A stretch of DNA of 64,000 bases from an uncultured Arcanobacterium sp. (lineage in GTDB: Bacteria; Actinomycetota; Actinomycetes; Actinomycetales; Actinomycetaceae). The stretch spans positions 62,001-126,000 of the forward strand of contig CAUAGM010000002.1 of the NCBI GenBank assembly GCA_958428545.1, read 5' to 3'. The translations under genes were made by a program, and so were the position numbers. Positions 44,418 to 53,008 of the stretch are shown here, one piece after another; position 1 is the stretch's first letter, and each line of letters opens with the position of its first letter. The notes under the pieces are model-generated. The model was not told the DNA's origin and did not search any database. It saw only the letters and a program-made list of their open reading frames with translations.

Positions 44418-46331
44418 TTAGCGAATACCTCCGCCACTGCCACCACCGAAGGAGCCACCTCCGCCGCCCCACGACGATGAGCCGCCACCGCCCGACGCCG
44501 CACGTGCCGCGGCACTCTGGGCACTGCGGACTTCGGAATCGAAATGGCTGGACACGAAGGTCACGTAGTAGAGCGTGTTGAGGTCGATTCCGTCCAGCGA
44601 ATCGCCCAGCTTCGGCGCTACCTTCAGTAGCTGGCTGCGCACTTCGTCGGCAATGCCGAGGAATGCCGCCCACCGGAAGTAATCACCCCAGAGGTTCACC
44701 TGCACAGCCTCACGTTCAGCGAGGAGTGAGAAGTCTGATAGGTAATTCTGCAGTCCTTTGACGTTGTCGACGAAGTGCTGACCGGCGTCCGTAATCACCA
44801 GGGCATCAATCTTCGACATGTAGACGCGCTTTTCCTCGATGCGTGTCCACCCGCGCGCCTCGACACACTGCTCAGAGTGCGCCTTCACTTTTTTCGCCCA
44901 CGTTTTCATCTTTTCGTGCTGGCGCGTGGCGATAGATTCAAAGTCCGCGGTAGTCAGCAGTTTCGTGCGCGACGAGGCCGCGCTCGCTTCCCCGGAGTAT
45001 GCGTCGGTCGTGGGCGCAAATCCGTCAGGCTGACCGAGCGTGACATTCGCCTGAGTAGCCTTTTCGAGGCGCTTCTGTTTCCTCGACTTCTTCGGGTCAA
45101 TGTCCTTGTAGAACAACAGGTTCCACATCTGCTCTTCAAAACTGTTTTCAAACGGCTGACCCGTGTCGGTGAACTGCCAGGATTGATGCTTCGGCTTGTG
45201 CTTCTTCGGATCCGGGTTCGGTACCATCACCATTCGGCCAGAACGAATCCAGCCAAGCATGTAAGCATTGAGCAGGCCGGGCATCGTCGAGCCCACCATC
45301 GAAGCGACGTCCGAGAGGGGACCGTTGTAGGGAACCTCGCGGTAATAGTCCCCTTTACCTGCGTGAGAGCGGAAAAAGTTCGGCTTCCATGGATCGTCGC
45401 GCTTTGCGGAAACCTTGTTCGTCTTCGCGTTGCTCAGAGCACCGTAGATGACACCAAGCACGCCGAGAAGAACGGAGAATCCAACGAGCGCCATAGCGCC
45501 GACTACTTTAATGAAACCAAGCTTGTCGGTCGCCCAGAGGTTCTTCAGGCTTTCGATCATCCCTTCTTCCCAGACCGATCCATCCTTCGCCTTTTCTTCA
45601 AGGTCAGTTGCGCTCATATCCAACGAATGGGGCGCAGTGAAAGGAGCCTCTAAAAACTCGGCGAGCATGACAAGGTGGTCAGATTCGCTGGTGCCACCTT
45701 CAGCGGTGAGGGAAAGAGCATCGGGATCGATCGCGCTCTCGCCGTGGTAGCCGAAGCCCCAGATCTTCGTTGTGGCATCGTCGAACTGATAGCCTTGTGA
45801 GTCCCTGACGTACACGGTTGCATTGTCGGTGGGCGTCGAGTTCTTCGGTAAGAATTCCCAGTAGATCGCTTGGGTTCCATCGTTTAATTGCTTGACGAAG
45901 TCAGTGACGGTGTACATCATCGTCACCTCGTGCTGCCCGTATGAACCGAAGCCGAAACAGAGGTCGTAGCCGATGTCAGTCTGCAGAATGCCGGACTTGC
46001 CTGCCTTCTCTTCGAGGGACGCCTCGATATCCCAGTCGTCAACGTTGGTGAGGTGCTGACCATCGAGCTCGACGACAAAATCCTTTACGGTAGAAGGGCC
46101 AAGATTGCCCAGTGAAATGTAATGCTCGGTGCCGTTAACCGCAGTGAACGTGCGCGTATCGGTGATGATCGCCGAACCATCAGGCTGGATCTCAGCGACG
46201 ATCGCGAGGTCCTGGATCCGGTTTTCGTCTTCTCCAGCGGATGCAGATGGGGCACAAATCCAGCCGAAGAATGCACACGCACTGACAATCAGCACCAGTA
46301 AACGTGTTCGACGAAGAGGCACGGGGGACAT
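44418..46331 (-). CDS. DUF2207 membrane protein
   Basis: 637 aa. Signal peptide (RLLVLIVSACAFFGWICAPSASA); extracytoplasmic DUF2207 domain (~32-240) with AEIQPDGSAIITDTRTFT; one strong TM (~270-292, FIKVVGAMALVGFSVLLGVL); then a cytoplasmic region and a Gly/Ser-rich end (SWGGGGGSFGGGSGGG), the usual architecture of YciQ/DUF2207 proteins. Known partners are LemA proteins, and a lemA gene lies directly upstream. The pair appears GC-richer than its neighbours. Role unknown, probably envelope. Confidence 0.9.
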   Translation of the reverse strand: MSPVPLRRTRLLVLIVSACAFFGWICAPSASAGEDENRIQDLAIVAEIQPDGSAIITDTRTFTAVNGTEHYISLGNLGPSTVKDFVVELDGQHLTNVDDWDIEASLEEKAGKSGILQTDIGYDLCFGFGSYGQHEVTMMYTVTDFVKQLNDGTQAIYWEFLPKNSTPTDNATVYVRDSQGYQFDDATTKIWGFGYHGESAIDPDALSLTAEGGTSESDHLVMLAEFLEAPFTAPHSLDMSATDLEEKAKDGSVWEEGMIESLKNLWATDKLGFIKVVGAMALVGFSVLLGVLGVIYGALSNAKTNKVSAKRDDPWKPNFFRSHAGKGDYYREVPYNGPLSDVASMVGSTMPGLLNAYMLGWIRSGRMVMVPNPDPKKHKPKHQSWQFTDTGQPFENSFEEQMWNLLFYKDIDPKKSRKQKRLEKATQANVTLGQPDGFAPTTDAYSGEASAASSRTKLLTTADFESIATRQHEKMKTWAKKVKAHSEQCVEARGWTRIEEKRVYMSKIDALVITDAGQHFVDNVKGLQNYLSDFSLLAEREAVQVNLWGDYFRWAAFLGIADEVRSQLLKVAPKLGDSLDGIDLNTLYYVTFVSSHFDSEVRSAQSAAARAASGGGGSSSWGGGGGSFGGGSGGGIR

Positions 46332-46421
46332 GGGATACTCCTTGGCTTCTTGAGTCCGTGATTGGGTGCAAGACCACCGCGCCAGATCGGACGATCAGAC
46401 GCGGAAGCCTTTAGGCGAGTG

Positions 46422-46979
46422 TCACCAGGACGGCATCTCTGCCTTTGATGCGGTGTTTTGGAAGTAGGCCTCTTCGTGGAAGCCGAAGATCTTGGCGATG
46501 ATCATGGCTGGGAACGACAGAACTTTGCGGTTCAGCTTCGTTGCCGAATCGTTGTAGATCATGCGCGCGGAACGAACGTTGTTTTCGAACTCGCGGACGG
46601 CGTTCATCGCGTTGATGTAGACCTCGGACGTCTTGAGCTCCGGGTAGTTCTCTGCCAGCGCATTGATCCCGCTGAGTACGGTCGCAAAGTTTGCATCATC
46701 GGCGGTCGCGTCATTCACCGAGGACTGCGTGGTCAGCGGACGGCGTTGTGCGGTGATCTTCGTCAGCGTTGACGACTCGAATTCTGCGTACTGGCGAGCT
46801 GCGTTGATCAGCGAGGAAATCGCGTCCCAACGAGATTCAATCTGTGCTGCGATCTGGCCCATCGCATTGCGCACCAGTTCGCGCAGACCAACAAAGCTGT
46901 TGTAGGTGGCGATTGCCCAGCCGACAATTGCCAGTGCAAGAACCACGGGAATGGCGATGATGATGAGTAGCGCGATCAT
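46422..46979 (-). CDS. lemA: LemA-family membrane protein
   Basis: About 185 aa from ATG 46979 (GGAG upstream); the frame also opens at 47012. N-terminal TM helix (IALLIIIAIPVVLALAIVG) then YNSFVGLRELVRNAMGQIAAQIESRWD, the LemA signature with a conserved Arg/Asp-rich helix, and a four-helix-bundle body. It is upstream of the DUF2207 gene on the same strand, the standard LemA-DUF2207 pairing. The molecular function of LemA is unknown. Confidence 0.92.
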   Translation of the reverse strand: MIALLIIIAIPVVLALAIVGWAIATYNSFVGLRELVRNAMGQIAAQIESRWDAISSLINAARQYAEFESSTLTKITAQRRPLTTQSSVNDATADDANFATVLSGINALAENYPELKTSEVYINAMNAVREFENNVRSARMIYNDSATKLNRKVLSFPAMIIAKIFGFHEEAYFQNTASKAEMPSW

Positions 46980-47220
46980 TGGAACTCCAAGTCTGGTCTG
47001 ATGGTCGGTCAAATTACTAGGTCAGTGAGTCGATATGTGACGGTAAAACTCTGCGTGAGCTGATGATGCCGCGGCGCGAGCTGAATAGCGTATGAAGAAA
47101 TCTAAATCCGAAGGTGATATACGTCTGAATTGTCGCACATTTCGGGTTAATACCCAAATTGTGTGTACAGAATCGTTGTTTTTCTTGGTTGACTAGAGAT
47201 TTTAGGGGTTTGCACATGCT

Positions 47221-47730
47221 TTGAGAGCATGTGGTGTGAAGGGTGCTTGTAATCAACCTGTTTGTGGTGTATGCGGCTGGAAGCTAGTTAAGAATGGTTC
47301 CACTAGCGCAGGTAGGACTCGTTGGCGTTGTAAATCTTGTGGTGCCTCGAGTACTCAGACCCGCTCCGACGTGACAGCTAAAGCCGAAGCCAGACTGTTT
47401 AGAAGATGGCTTTTGGAAGAATTCTCGGCACGTCAACTCGGTCTAGCGAAAACCTCTTTTGCCAATAAAACGGCCTGGTGTTGGCAAGTCCAGGTGCCTA
47501 GACCGTCGGTCACTGGCGAGGTCTACGATCAGGTGCTACTTGATGGAATCCATCTTTCCTACGTCTGGTGCTCAATCACCGCTACCAATGGGGAAAAGAT
47601 TATCGCTTAGCATTGGCGCCAGCGGGAAAACTCTGCCGCCTACCAAGCATTAATGAACCAGCTACCAGCCCCGACAGTAGTACTTACTGACGGCGGGGCA
47701 AGCATCGCCAAAGCACTACGTTTGACCTAG
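47221..47730 (+). mobile_element. IS1249-type transposase remnant
   Basis: N-terminal CGVCGWKLVKNGSTSAGRTRWRC ... CGASS zinc-ribbon block, then QVLLDGIHLSYVW and NGEKIIA, match IS1249-family transposases. A TAG at 47608 interrupts the frame where Trp is expected. The frame then continues HWRQRENSAAYQALMNQL and VVLTDGGASIAKAL to a second stop at 47730. More than half of the usual ~390 residues is missing, so it is inactive. CACATGCT/AGCATGTG forms a small hairpin at its 5' end (47214-47233). Confidence 0.8.
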
Positions 47731-47748
47731 CCTGAAAGAGGTAATGAG

Positions 47749-48385
47749 GTGAAGCTACATCCCGAGTACAACGACAACCAGATGGTTGTGGCCTATTACA
47801 GGTATTCATCCTCTTCGCAGAACGAGGCGAGCATCGAGCAGCAACGTCAGATGGTTCAGCGGTGGGCCAAGGCTCAGGGTCTTGTCGTCGTCTCTGAGTA
47901 CGAAGAGGCGGCGAAGACCGGTACGAATGCTGATCGCCCTGGTTACCAGCTGATGCTCCGCGAGTTACCAAAGATTAAGCCTGCCTACGCGCGGTCTGGA
48001 AGAACGACCGTCTCGCACGAGATCGAGCCGAGCTACTGCTCGCCAAGCAAGCGATCCGCTCCGTCGGTGCTCGCGTTCATTACATCGAGGGGATCCCCCC
48101 CCCCACAGACTCCCCCGACTCCGTACTCACGGAAGGGGTGGCAGATGCGTTCGCCGAGTACTACTCGCTCCAGCTGTCGCCAGCATCAGGCGAGGCCAGC
48201 GTTACAACGCTGAGCGAGCCCTCTCCAACGGGCACAAGATCTTCGGCTTCACCGTAGATGAGGACAAGCGTTACATCGAGCACCCTGAGACTGCTCCTAT
48301 CGTCACGCAGATCTTCGACGACTATGCCCACAACGTCTCGATGCAGAAGATCTGCAACCGCCTCAACGCCCAGGACGTGTGCAAC
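47749..48385 (+). pseudogene. Large serine recombinase, frameshifted and truncated
   Basis: The resolvase domain (VVAYYRYSSSSQNEASIEQQR with the nucleophilic Ser, TNADRPGYQLML) is followed after KIKPA by a frameshift. The other frame continues AVWKNDRLARDRAELLLAKQ, VGARVHYIEGIPPPTDSPDS and EYYSLQLS. A third segment gives RALSNGHKIFGFTVDEDKRY and IVTQIFDDYAHNVSMQKICN, the recombinase domain. The gene stops where the convergent ABC exporter ends. A C10 tract lies within the coding sequence. It could be the integrase of a former element. Confidence 0.82.
48095..48104 (+). repeat. C10 tract inside the serine recombinase pseudogene
   Basis: Ten C within GGGATC(C)n ACAGAC. In the recombinase frame this reads ATC CCC CCC CCC ACA (I-P-P-P-T), so the present length keeps that local frame. 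Slippage would shift it. Confidence 0.75.
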
Positions 48386-50170
48386 TTAGTCTTGTTCAGA
48401 ATCGCGGTAGCCTTTTGCTTGGGTTGCGTACATCTGCGCATATACGCCACCAGCTGCCACTAAGACGTCATGTGTTCCGTTTTCTAGGAGTCGTCCGTCA
48501 CCGATGACTAAGATCTCGTCTGCCATTCGAACTGTTGAGAAGCGATGAGAGATGAGGATCTTTGTTGCTTGTGAAGCTTCGTCATTGATCTGCTGGAAAA
48601 CTGCTTCCTCTGCTTGAGAGTCAAGCGAGGCTGTCGGTTCGTCCAGCACGATGATCGGAGCGCCACGGAACAGGGCTCGGGCAAGTGCGACACGCTGCCA
48701 TTCACCGCCAGAGAGTTGCAGGCCATCACTAAACCATTTTCCAAGTTGTGTATCGATTCCCTTGGGAAGGCGTTCGACGACGTCCATGAGCTTGGCACGC
48801 TCAGCTGTTTGCAGGATTCCGTCTGCATCGTTCATATTTTCTATCTGCCCAAAACCAATGTTCTGCCGAAGCGAAGCCTCGTACTGGATAAAGTCTTGAA
48901 ACAGGACAGCAAGCTGCTGTCGATAGACATTCATATCAATCTGCCGAATATCGATGCCGCCGAGAAGAATTCTTCCGGATGTGGGTTCGTAAAGGCGGGA
49001 TAAAAGCTTCACGATCGTGGATTTACCTGCCCCGTTTTGTCCAACGAGTGCGACCGTTTGACCTGGCGAGAAGCGAGCTGAGAAATTCTGCAGTGCGGGG
49101 CGAGACTGTCCGGGATACTGGAACGTCACGTCATCGAAAACAATCTCGTGAGACTTTAGACTCTCACCGCTCGTGACCATGCCAGTAGATGAGTCAGTAT
49201 CGGTCTTCTGTGTTGGCGACAGATCAAGGAAGTCAAACAGGTTTCCAAGGAAAAGGGTGTGTTCGAAAAGCTGCCCGAATCCTCCGATAAACATTTGTGC
49301 AGCAGCTGTTACGGCAGCTATCGCACTGATGTAGGAAGCAAGACGTCCAACATCCCCTGTCGTGAATGAATCCGCGATAGCGAAGTAGACAGCCATGGCT
49401 GTCACGACGACGCCTAAAAGTCCTGAAATAATCCCAGCTTGACTCCGTTTGCGTTCGATCCCCATGTCAACCGCGTAGAACTGACCAAGCATGCGACGGT
49501 ATGCGCTAATGAAATTAGGGATCAGACCAAAAAGGCGCGTTTCCTTATACGACTTGTCATTTGTCGCTAAAGCAAGAAGATACTGCCCTCGCCGTCTTTC
49601 CTCTGACCGGTCGCGCTCTACTTGCCACAGGCGTCTAGCGAAAAACTGGTTCACCACCACTGGAAGCACCGGCGATAAAAGCACAAGAAGCGCCACCAAG
49701 GGGTTCCAGCTGACGATGATTCCAGTGACCGTAATTAGCGAAATCCCACCCGAGACCATGGCCACTAGTTGTGCAAACATTTGATAAGGGCGACTAGTTG
49801 CTTCGCGTGTAGCTAGCTGAAGCATGTTGTAAACCTGAGGGTCTTCAAAGTCTGTCAGGCTTAATTCCGCCGATTTTTCCATCAGCTTCAAGTTGAAGGC
49901 GTTTGCAATTTTTTGTTCTAGTGATGCCTGCCAGAAACCTTGCACAGTGGTGAGAATCAAGCTCAAGCAGGCAAGGGCACCGAACAGCAACGGATAGACC
50001 AGAAGGTCTGAAGCGGCCTTCGCATTGAGAACGCCGTTAACCGTCAACCCCATCAACACCACCTGAGCAGCAGGTATGAGCGCATCTATTGCTGTTGAGA
50101 TGAGTATGCCGAGAAGTCCACCTCGTCCCGTTGACCAAATAAGCTGTAGTACTCGCTTCCATTTCTTCAA
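48386..50170 (-). CDS. Lanthipeptide-type ABC exporter (NisT-like, no C39 peptidase)
   Basis: 594 aa. Six-TM domain (~15-320), then NBD with Walker A VALVGQNGAGKSTIVKLLS, signature LSGGEWQRVALARA, Walker B APIIVLDEPTASLD and H-loop ILISHRFSTVR. No N-terminal cysteine protease domain, as in LanT of class I clusters. It follows a LanC fragment and a lanthipeptide precursor on the same strand, so precursor export is the likely original job. The gene appears intact. It ends exactly at the broken serine recombinase. Confidence 0.85.
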   Translation of the reverse strand: MKKWKRVLQLIWSTGRGGLLGILISTAIDALIPAAQVVLMGLTVNGVLNAKAASDLLVYPLLFGALACLSLILTTVQGFWQASLEQKIANAFNLKLMEKSAELSLTDFEDPQVYNMLQLATREATSRPYQMFAQLVAMVSGGISLITVTGIIVSWNPLVALLVLLSPVLPVVVNQFFARRLWQVERDRSEERRRGQYLLALATNDKSYKETRLFGLIPNFISAYRRMLGQFYAVDMGIERKRSQAGIISGLLGVVVTAMAVYFAIADSFTTGDVGRLASYISAIAAVTAAAQMFIGGFGQLFEHTLFLGNLFDFLDLSPTQKTDTDSSTGMVTSGESLKSHEIVFDDVTFQYPGQSRPALQNFSARFSPGQTVALVGQNGAGKSTIVKLLSRLYEPTSGRILLGGIDIRQIDMNVYRQQLAVLFQDFIQYEASLRQNIGFGQIENMNDADGILQTAERAKLMDVVERLPKGIDTQLGKWFSDGLQLSGGEWQRVALARALFRGAPIIVLDEPTASLDSQAEEAVFQQINDEASQATKILISHRFSTVRMADEILVIGDGRLLENGTHDVLVAAGGVYAQMYATQAKGYRDSEQD

Positions 50171-50208
50171 TAGTTTCTCCTCTTCTCTGTATTGTCTTGC
50201 TAAAACAG

Positions 50209-50858
50209 CTACTTTTCGTCCTTGGAGAGAGCTCGCAAACGTCTCTCATACGCGTCGTTAGCCAGCGCCCACAAATCGAGAGCACGCTGTTCAATAGCAT
50301 CAAAGATCCTGTTTTGCGCAGCCATGATGACATCGGAATCTCGGAACAGCTGAGACGCGATAGAAATTGCCACAAGCGTTCCTGCGCGACCACTAATCAG
50401 ATCGTAATCAGAGTCCGCCAGGTCACCTTCGTCTGGCACGGAATCAAGTGCAAGTGTTTGGTCAGCTAGATTCTCAGCCATCAGTTCCGCCGTGCTGCGC
50501 CACCTTTCGTCACAACTTGTAGCTATCACGTATGCGAGAAGGGCTCCACCTGCGCCGCCAAACAAAGAATCAGCTTGAGCCGCATCCCGCACAACATCGC
50601 TAAAACAACTTTCCAGCAGATCGTCGGCCAGAGCCTTCCAATTGCAAGAAGGTTCTATTCCACTACGGTGTAGCGTTAAGAATAGAATCGCATTGCCAAG
50701 GGGCCCATGGCAAGAGAAATTGGCTCCCAACCTGTCGGGTAATTAGCACGATCAATTACCTGCTGCACCGACCAAGATACTACATCCTTATCTGCGAGAC
50801 GGATGGCTATCTCGGTAATAAGGCCGTCAAGTTCTCCAGGGGTTATCTCAATACTCAT
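50209..50858 (-). pseudogene. LanC-like lanthionine cyclase, frameshifted and C-terminally shortened
   Basis: Starts at ATG 50858 (MSIEITPGELDGLITEIAIR) and runs to NYPTGWEPISL. It then needs a one-base shift near 50715 to continue CHGPLGNAILFLTLHRSG. The second frame has LFGGAGGALLAYVIATS and DYDLISGRAGTLVAISIAS, the Gly-rich helix-turn repeats of LanC. It stops after ~215 residues in total versus ~400 normally; the zinc ligands (Cys, Cys-His) of the C-terminal half are absent. The likely lesion is loss of one T in CTTTGC. It would not be an active cyclase as it stands. Confidence 0.72.
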
Positions 50859-50901
50859 TCGAAATCTATTCCTATTATTACTTTCGACTTAGCCCACGGA
50901 T

Positions 50902-50944
50902 GGCTGCCTACAGGCGCCCCTTCCGAGGGTTTCCGCAGGCAGCC
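50902..50944 (-). promoter_or_regulatory. Hairpin between lanthipeptide precursor and LanC remnant
   Basis: GGCTGCCT (50902-50909) pairs with AGGCAGCC (50937-50944), with an inner CCC/GGG pairing. It starts 9 bp past the precursor stop on the minus strand. No T-run follows, so it would act as an attenuator or 3'-end stabiliser, as often found after lantibiotic structural genes, keeping precursor mRNA in excess. Confidence 0.65.
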
Positions 50945-50953
50945 CCGCAGTAC

Positions 50954-51127
50954 TCACCAACAAGCAAGCGGACTCTGCGTAATGCAGAGCGGCGTGCAAC
51001 CACAAGTAGGTCGACAAGTTACCTTGCTACAAACCAACCTCGTAACAAGCGTCACTGAGTTTGGGTCTGCAGTAGCTCCGGTTGCGATATTCGGTTGAAC
51101 GCGAACATCAACAGCAAAGGCATTCAT
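50954..51127 (-). CDS. lanA: Lanthipeptide (class I-like) precursor peptide
   Basis: 57 codons from ATG 51127, with GGAGG seven bases upstream. The leader MNAFAVDVRVQPNIATGATA contains FAVDV, which resembles the FNLD/FDLDV box of class I leaders. The core region (from about DPNS onward) is TLVTRLVCSKVTCRPTCGC then TPLCITQSPLACW: six Cys with multiple Ser/Thr placed 2-5 residues before them, as expected for lanthionine rings. The exact cleavage site is not obvious. Neighbours are a LanC remnant and an ABC exporter. No lanB or lanM is in the window, so modification is doubtful unless supplied elsewhere. Confidence 0.8.
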   Translation of the reverse strand: MNAFAVDVRVQPNIATGATADPNSVTLVTRLVCSKVTCRPTCGCTPLCITQSPLACW

Positions 51128-51389
51128 CAGATTTCCTCCTTCCGTGCGATTAGGCCTCGCTACTAGGTGGTTGCAACACCCCACCCGTCAAGAAAGTAAC
51201 ATCTGCAAGACAGTCGAAACACTAGGTTTTGTATTTTATCTCACATTTTGGTTAGGTCGCCTAACCCAACTCTCTTTATTGACTACAGAAGCGAAAGTGT
51301 TAGCTAGCAAGAATCCCTCTGGCGGCATTCTTCTAAGCAACAGAACTACATAACGTGGGGAAACGGAGCAAACTGGCGGCACCCAAGTG

Positions 51390-51399
51390 CCCCCCCCCC
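51390..51399 (+). repeat. C10 homopolymer tract
   Basis: Ten C between AAGTG and TTCG, 263 bp upstream of the lanthipeptide precursor start. Relation to that gene is uncertain; it may simply mark the degraded region. Confidence 0.75.
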
Positions 51400-51605
51400 T
51401 TCGATTCGGTCGAGCAGCAGGGCAACACTCACCCACCCCATCACGACAGAATTAAACGACGATCTGCTGAGCTGGCCTAGAGTGCCGCATCTTTTAGCGG
51501 AACAGGAACATTTCAGCGATGAACCCATTCTTCACCTCTTTGCAGGCTTGGTCGTGATCGCTTCGGGTTCATACATTTGCTCGCGAGTGGTGAAATTGCA
51601 AGCCA

Positions 51606-51646
51606 AGCATACTTTTTGACGGTTAGCCATACTTTTTGGCGGCTCA
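51606..51646. repeat. Tandem TTTTTGRCGG words, possible IS21-like end
   Basis: Two copies of CATACTTTTTGRCGGYT in tandem, with related words at 51829-51871. Multiple short terminal repeats of this form are a feature of IS21-family ends as I recall them; no istA/istB coding sequence could be confirmed. Confidence 0.35.
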
Positions 51647-51899
51647 CGTGGTGGCCACTACGCTGGGTGCATCGCACGGGATTGGACGAGGCGATTCCGC
51701 CAAACTTGTCGCCGAGACAGCGCCTCAGGACCTGAATTGGGAGATCAATGATCTACGGGGACTCTGCCTAAGTACTGCCTTTTCCGCTGGTAACGTCCCA
51801 CACCAAACCTTTTGATGGAGCCCCAGAACAATTTGACGACGCCCGATACTTTTTGACGATGCCCCATAGATTTTGCGCGCGTTTTCAAATTTTGTGCGC

Positions 51900-51933
51900 A
51901 CCTTTGCGCAAAACCCTAGTTTTGCGCAAAGGT
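51900..51933. repeat. 15-bp perfect inverted repeat at the glucokinase remnant boundary
   Basis: ACCTTTGCGCAAAAC, a 4-nt loop CCTA, then GTTTTGCGCAAAGGT. It lies immediately before the first recognisable codon of the ppgK remnant, suggesting that the 5' truncation happened at a structured site or that this is the end of an inserted element. Confidence 0.75.
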
Positions 51934-51935
51934 AT

Positions 51936-52438
51936 CAATTCAGTGTGCTCGTAGTAAGTGAGCTTTTAAGTAAAACTCTCAAGCGTCCTGTCACGGTGAT
52001 CAATGATGCTGACGCAGCCGGATATGCGGAAGTGTATTTTGGCGCAGCTCATGGGCATAATGGCACAATTATTGTGCTCACTTTGGGTACTGGTATTGGT
52101 TCAGCGCTTGTGCATAATGGTGTGCTTTTGCCGAATTCTGAGCTTGGTCACGTGATTTTGGCTGATGTCAGGAGGCTGAGAAGTGGGCTTCTTCTGGCGT
52201 TTTTGAGCGTGACGGGCTTTCTTATGAGGAATGGGCAGCGCGACTTCAGATAATTTTCCGTTATTATGAGCTTCTTTTCAGCCCAGATTTATTTATTATT
52301 GGTGATGGAATTTCGAAGAAGTATAAAAAGTTTTTACCTTTTATTGATACTCGTGCACCGATTGTGCCAACTGAATTGCGTAATAGTGCTGGGATTGTGG
52401 GGGCTGCTTTGCTTGCGCATCAAGAGATAAATAATTGA
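51936..52438 (+). pseudogene. ppgK: Polyphosphate glucokinase, 5'-truncated and frameshifted
   Basis: The first frame gives LKRPVTVINDADAAGYAEVYF, IVLTLGTGIGSALVHNG and NSELGHVI, the ROK-kinase sugar- and ATP-binding segments. After ~52170 the frame shifts by one to EAEKWASSGVFERDGLSYEE, LLFSPDLFIIGDGISKKYK, RAPIVPTELRNSAGIVGAAL and stop at 52438, matching the C-terminus of actinobacterial PpgK. The N-terminal ~100 residues, including the phosphate 1 loop and polyphosphate motif, are missing. It is inactive. Confidence 0.85.
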
Positions 52439-53008
52439 TTTTGGCGCTGAAAAAGTTTGCGATGAACAGATGAGAACGAGCTGACCGATACGCCGGGTTC
52501 TGTCTGGTGGATACAAGTAATTTTCTTGTGTCCACCATGGCAACCATCCATCTACGCTCTTACATTAGCTTGAATTTGGCTTTTAAAGTGCTGATTTATC
52601 TTCGCGCATTCCAAGATTTAGCATCGAATATTTGCGTTTTAACTGCAGATATTGAAAATATCCAGCTTAAATACTGCAAGATTAACGCCTATTATTCTCT
52701 CAGCGAATTGCAGTTTTGTTACTTTCGCCATACTAAATTATTAACTCTTGCAAATCTTTCGTATATTTTTTCCAGCCCGTTTATAAAAATAAATAAAATT
52801 TTCCGCTTATTCTCTTTATTTTATTGTCAGGTTTTAAAATTCTATACATCAAAATTTGCAATATTAAATATTTTCAAAAACTTTTTGCCCGCCCCCCCCC
52901 TAGAACCCAAGCTAATTCCAAGAAACTATTTGTATACTGCATTCGACAAATTACAAACAATCATTTACCAGTAAATTTTATTGGACTATCAGCAAGGAGA
53001 GATATCAG
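52439..53008. other. AT-rich upstream region of the coiled-coil surface protein
   Basis: No gene. A 12-bp hairpin, GGTGGATACAAG paired with CTTGTGTCCACC, lies at 52506-52536. The rest is conspicuously AT-rich, ending in a C9 tract (52892-52900) about 108 bp before the surface-protein start. GTATACTGCAT and TAAATTTTATTGG downstream of the tract could be promoter elements; ATCAGCAAGGAGAG is the Shine-Dalgarno. Confidence 0.5.
52892..52900 (+). repeat. C9 homopolymer tract upstream of coiled-coil surface protein
   Basis: Nine C preceded by CCCG and followed by TAGAAC, inside an otherwise AT-rich promoter region 108 bp before the start codon. It is a candidate site for slipped-strand variation of promoter spacing. 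Confidence 0.8.

Larger units (their letters stand above)
51128..51935. other. Gene-free stretch with C10 tract and mobile-element-end-like repeats
   Basis: No supportable gene. The left ~250 bp is the upstream region of the lanthipeptide precursor. A C10 tract lies at 51390-51399. Around 51606-51646 the words CATACTTTTTGACGGTT and CATACTTTTTGGCGGCT follow each other. Similar words (AACAATTTGACGACG, GATACTTTTTGACGATG) occur at 51829-51871 with ~180 bp of unassigned sequence between. Such iterated TTTTTGACGG words resemble the multiple terminal repeats of IS21-type elements, so this may be a deleted IS. An inverted repeat follows at 51900. Confidence 0.45.

Noticed and set aside
44775..45653. 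292-codon + strand frame opposite the DUF2207 gene
   Set aside because: Antisense shadow of a well supported gene; basic/Arg-rich product without motifs.
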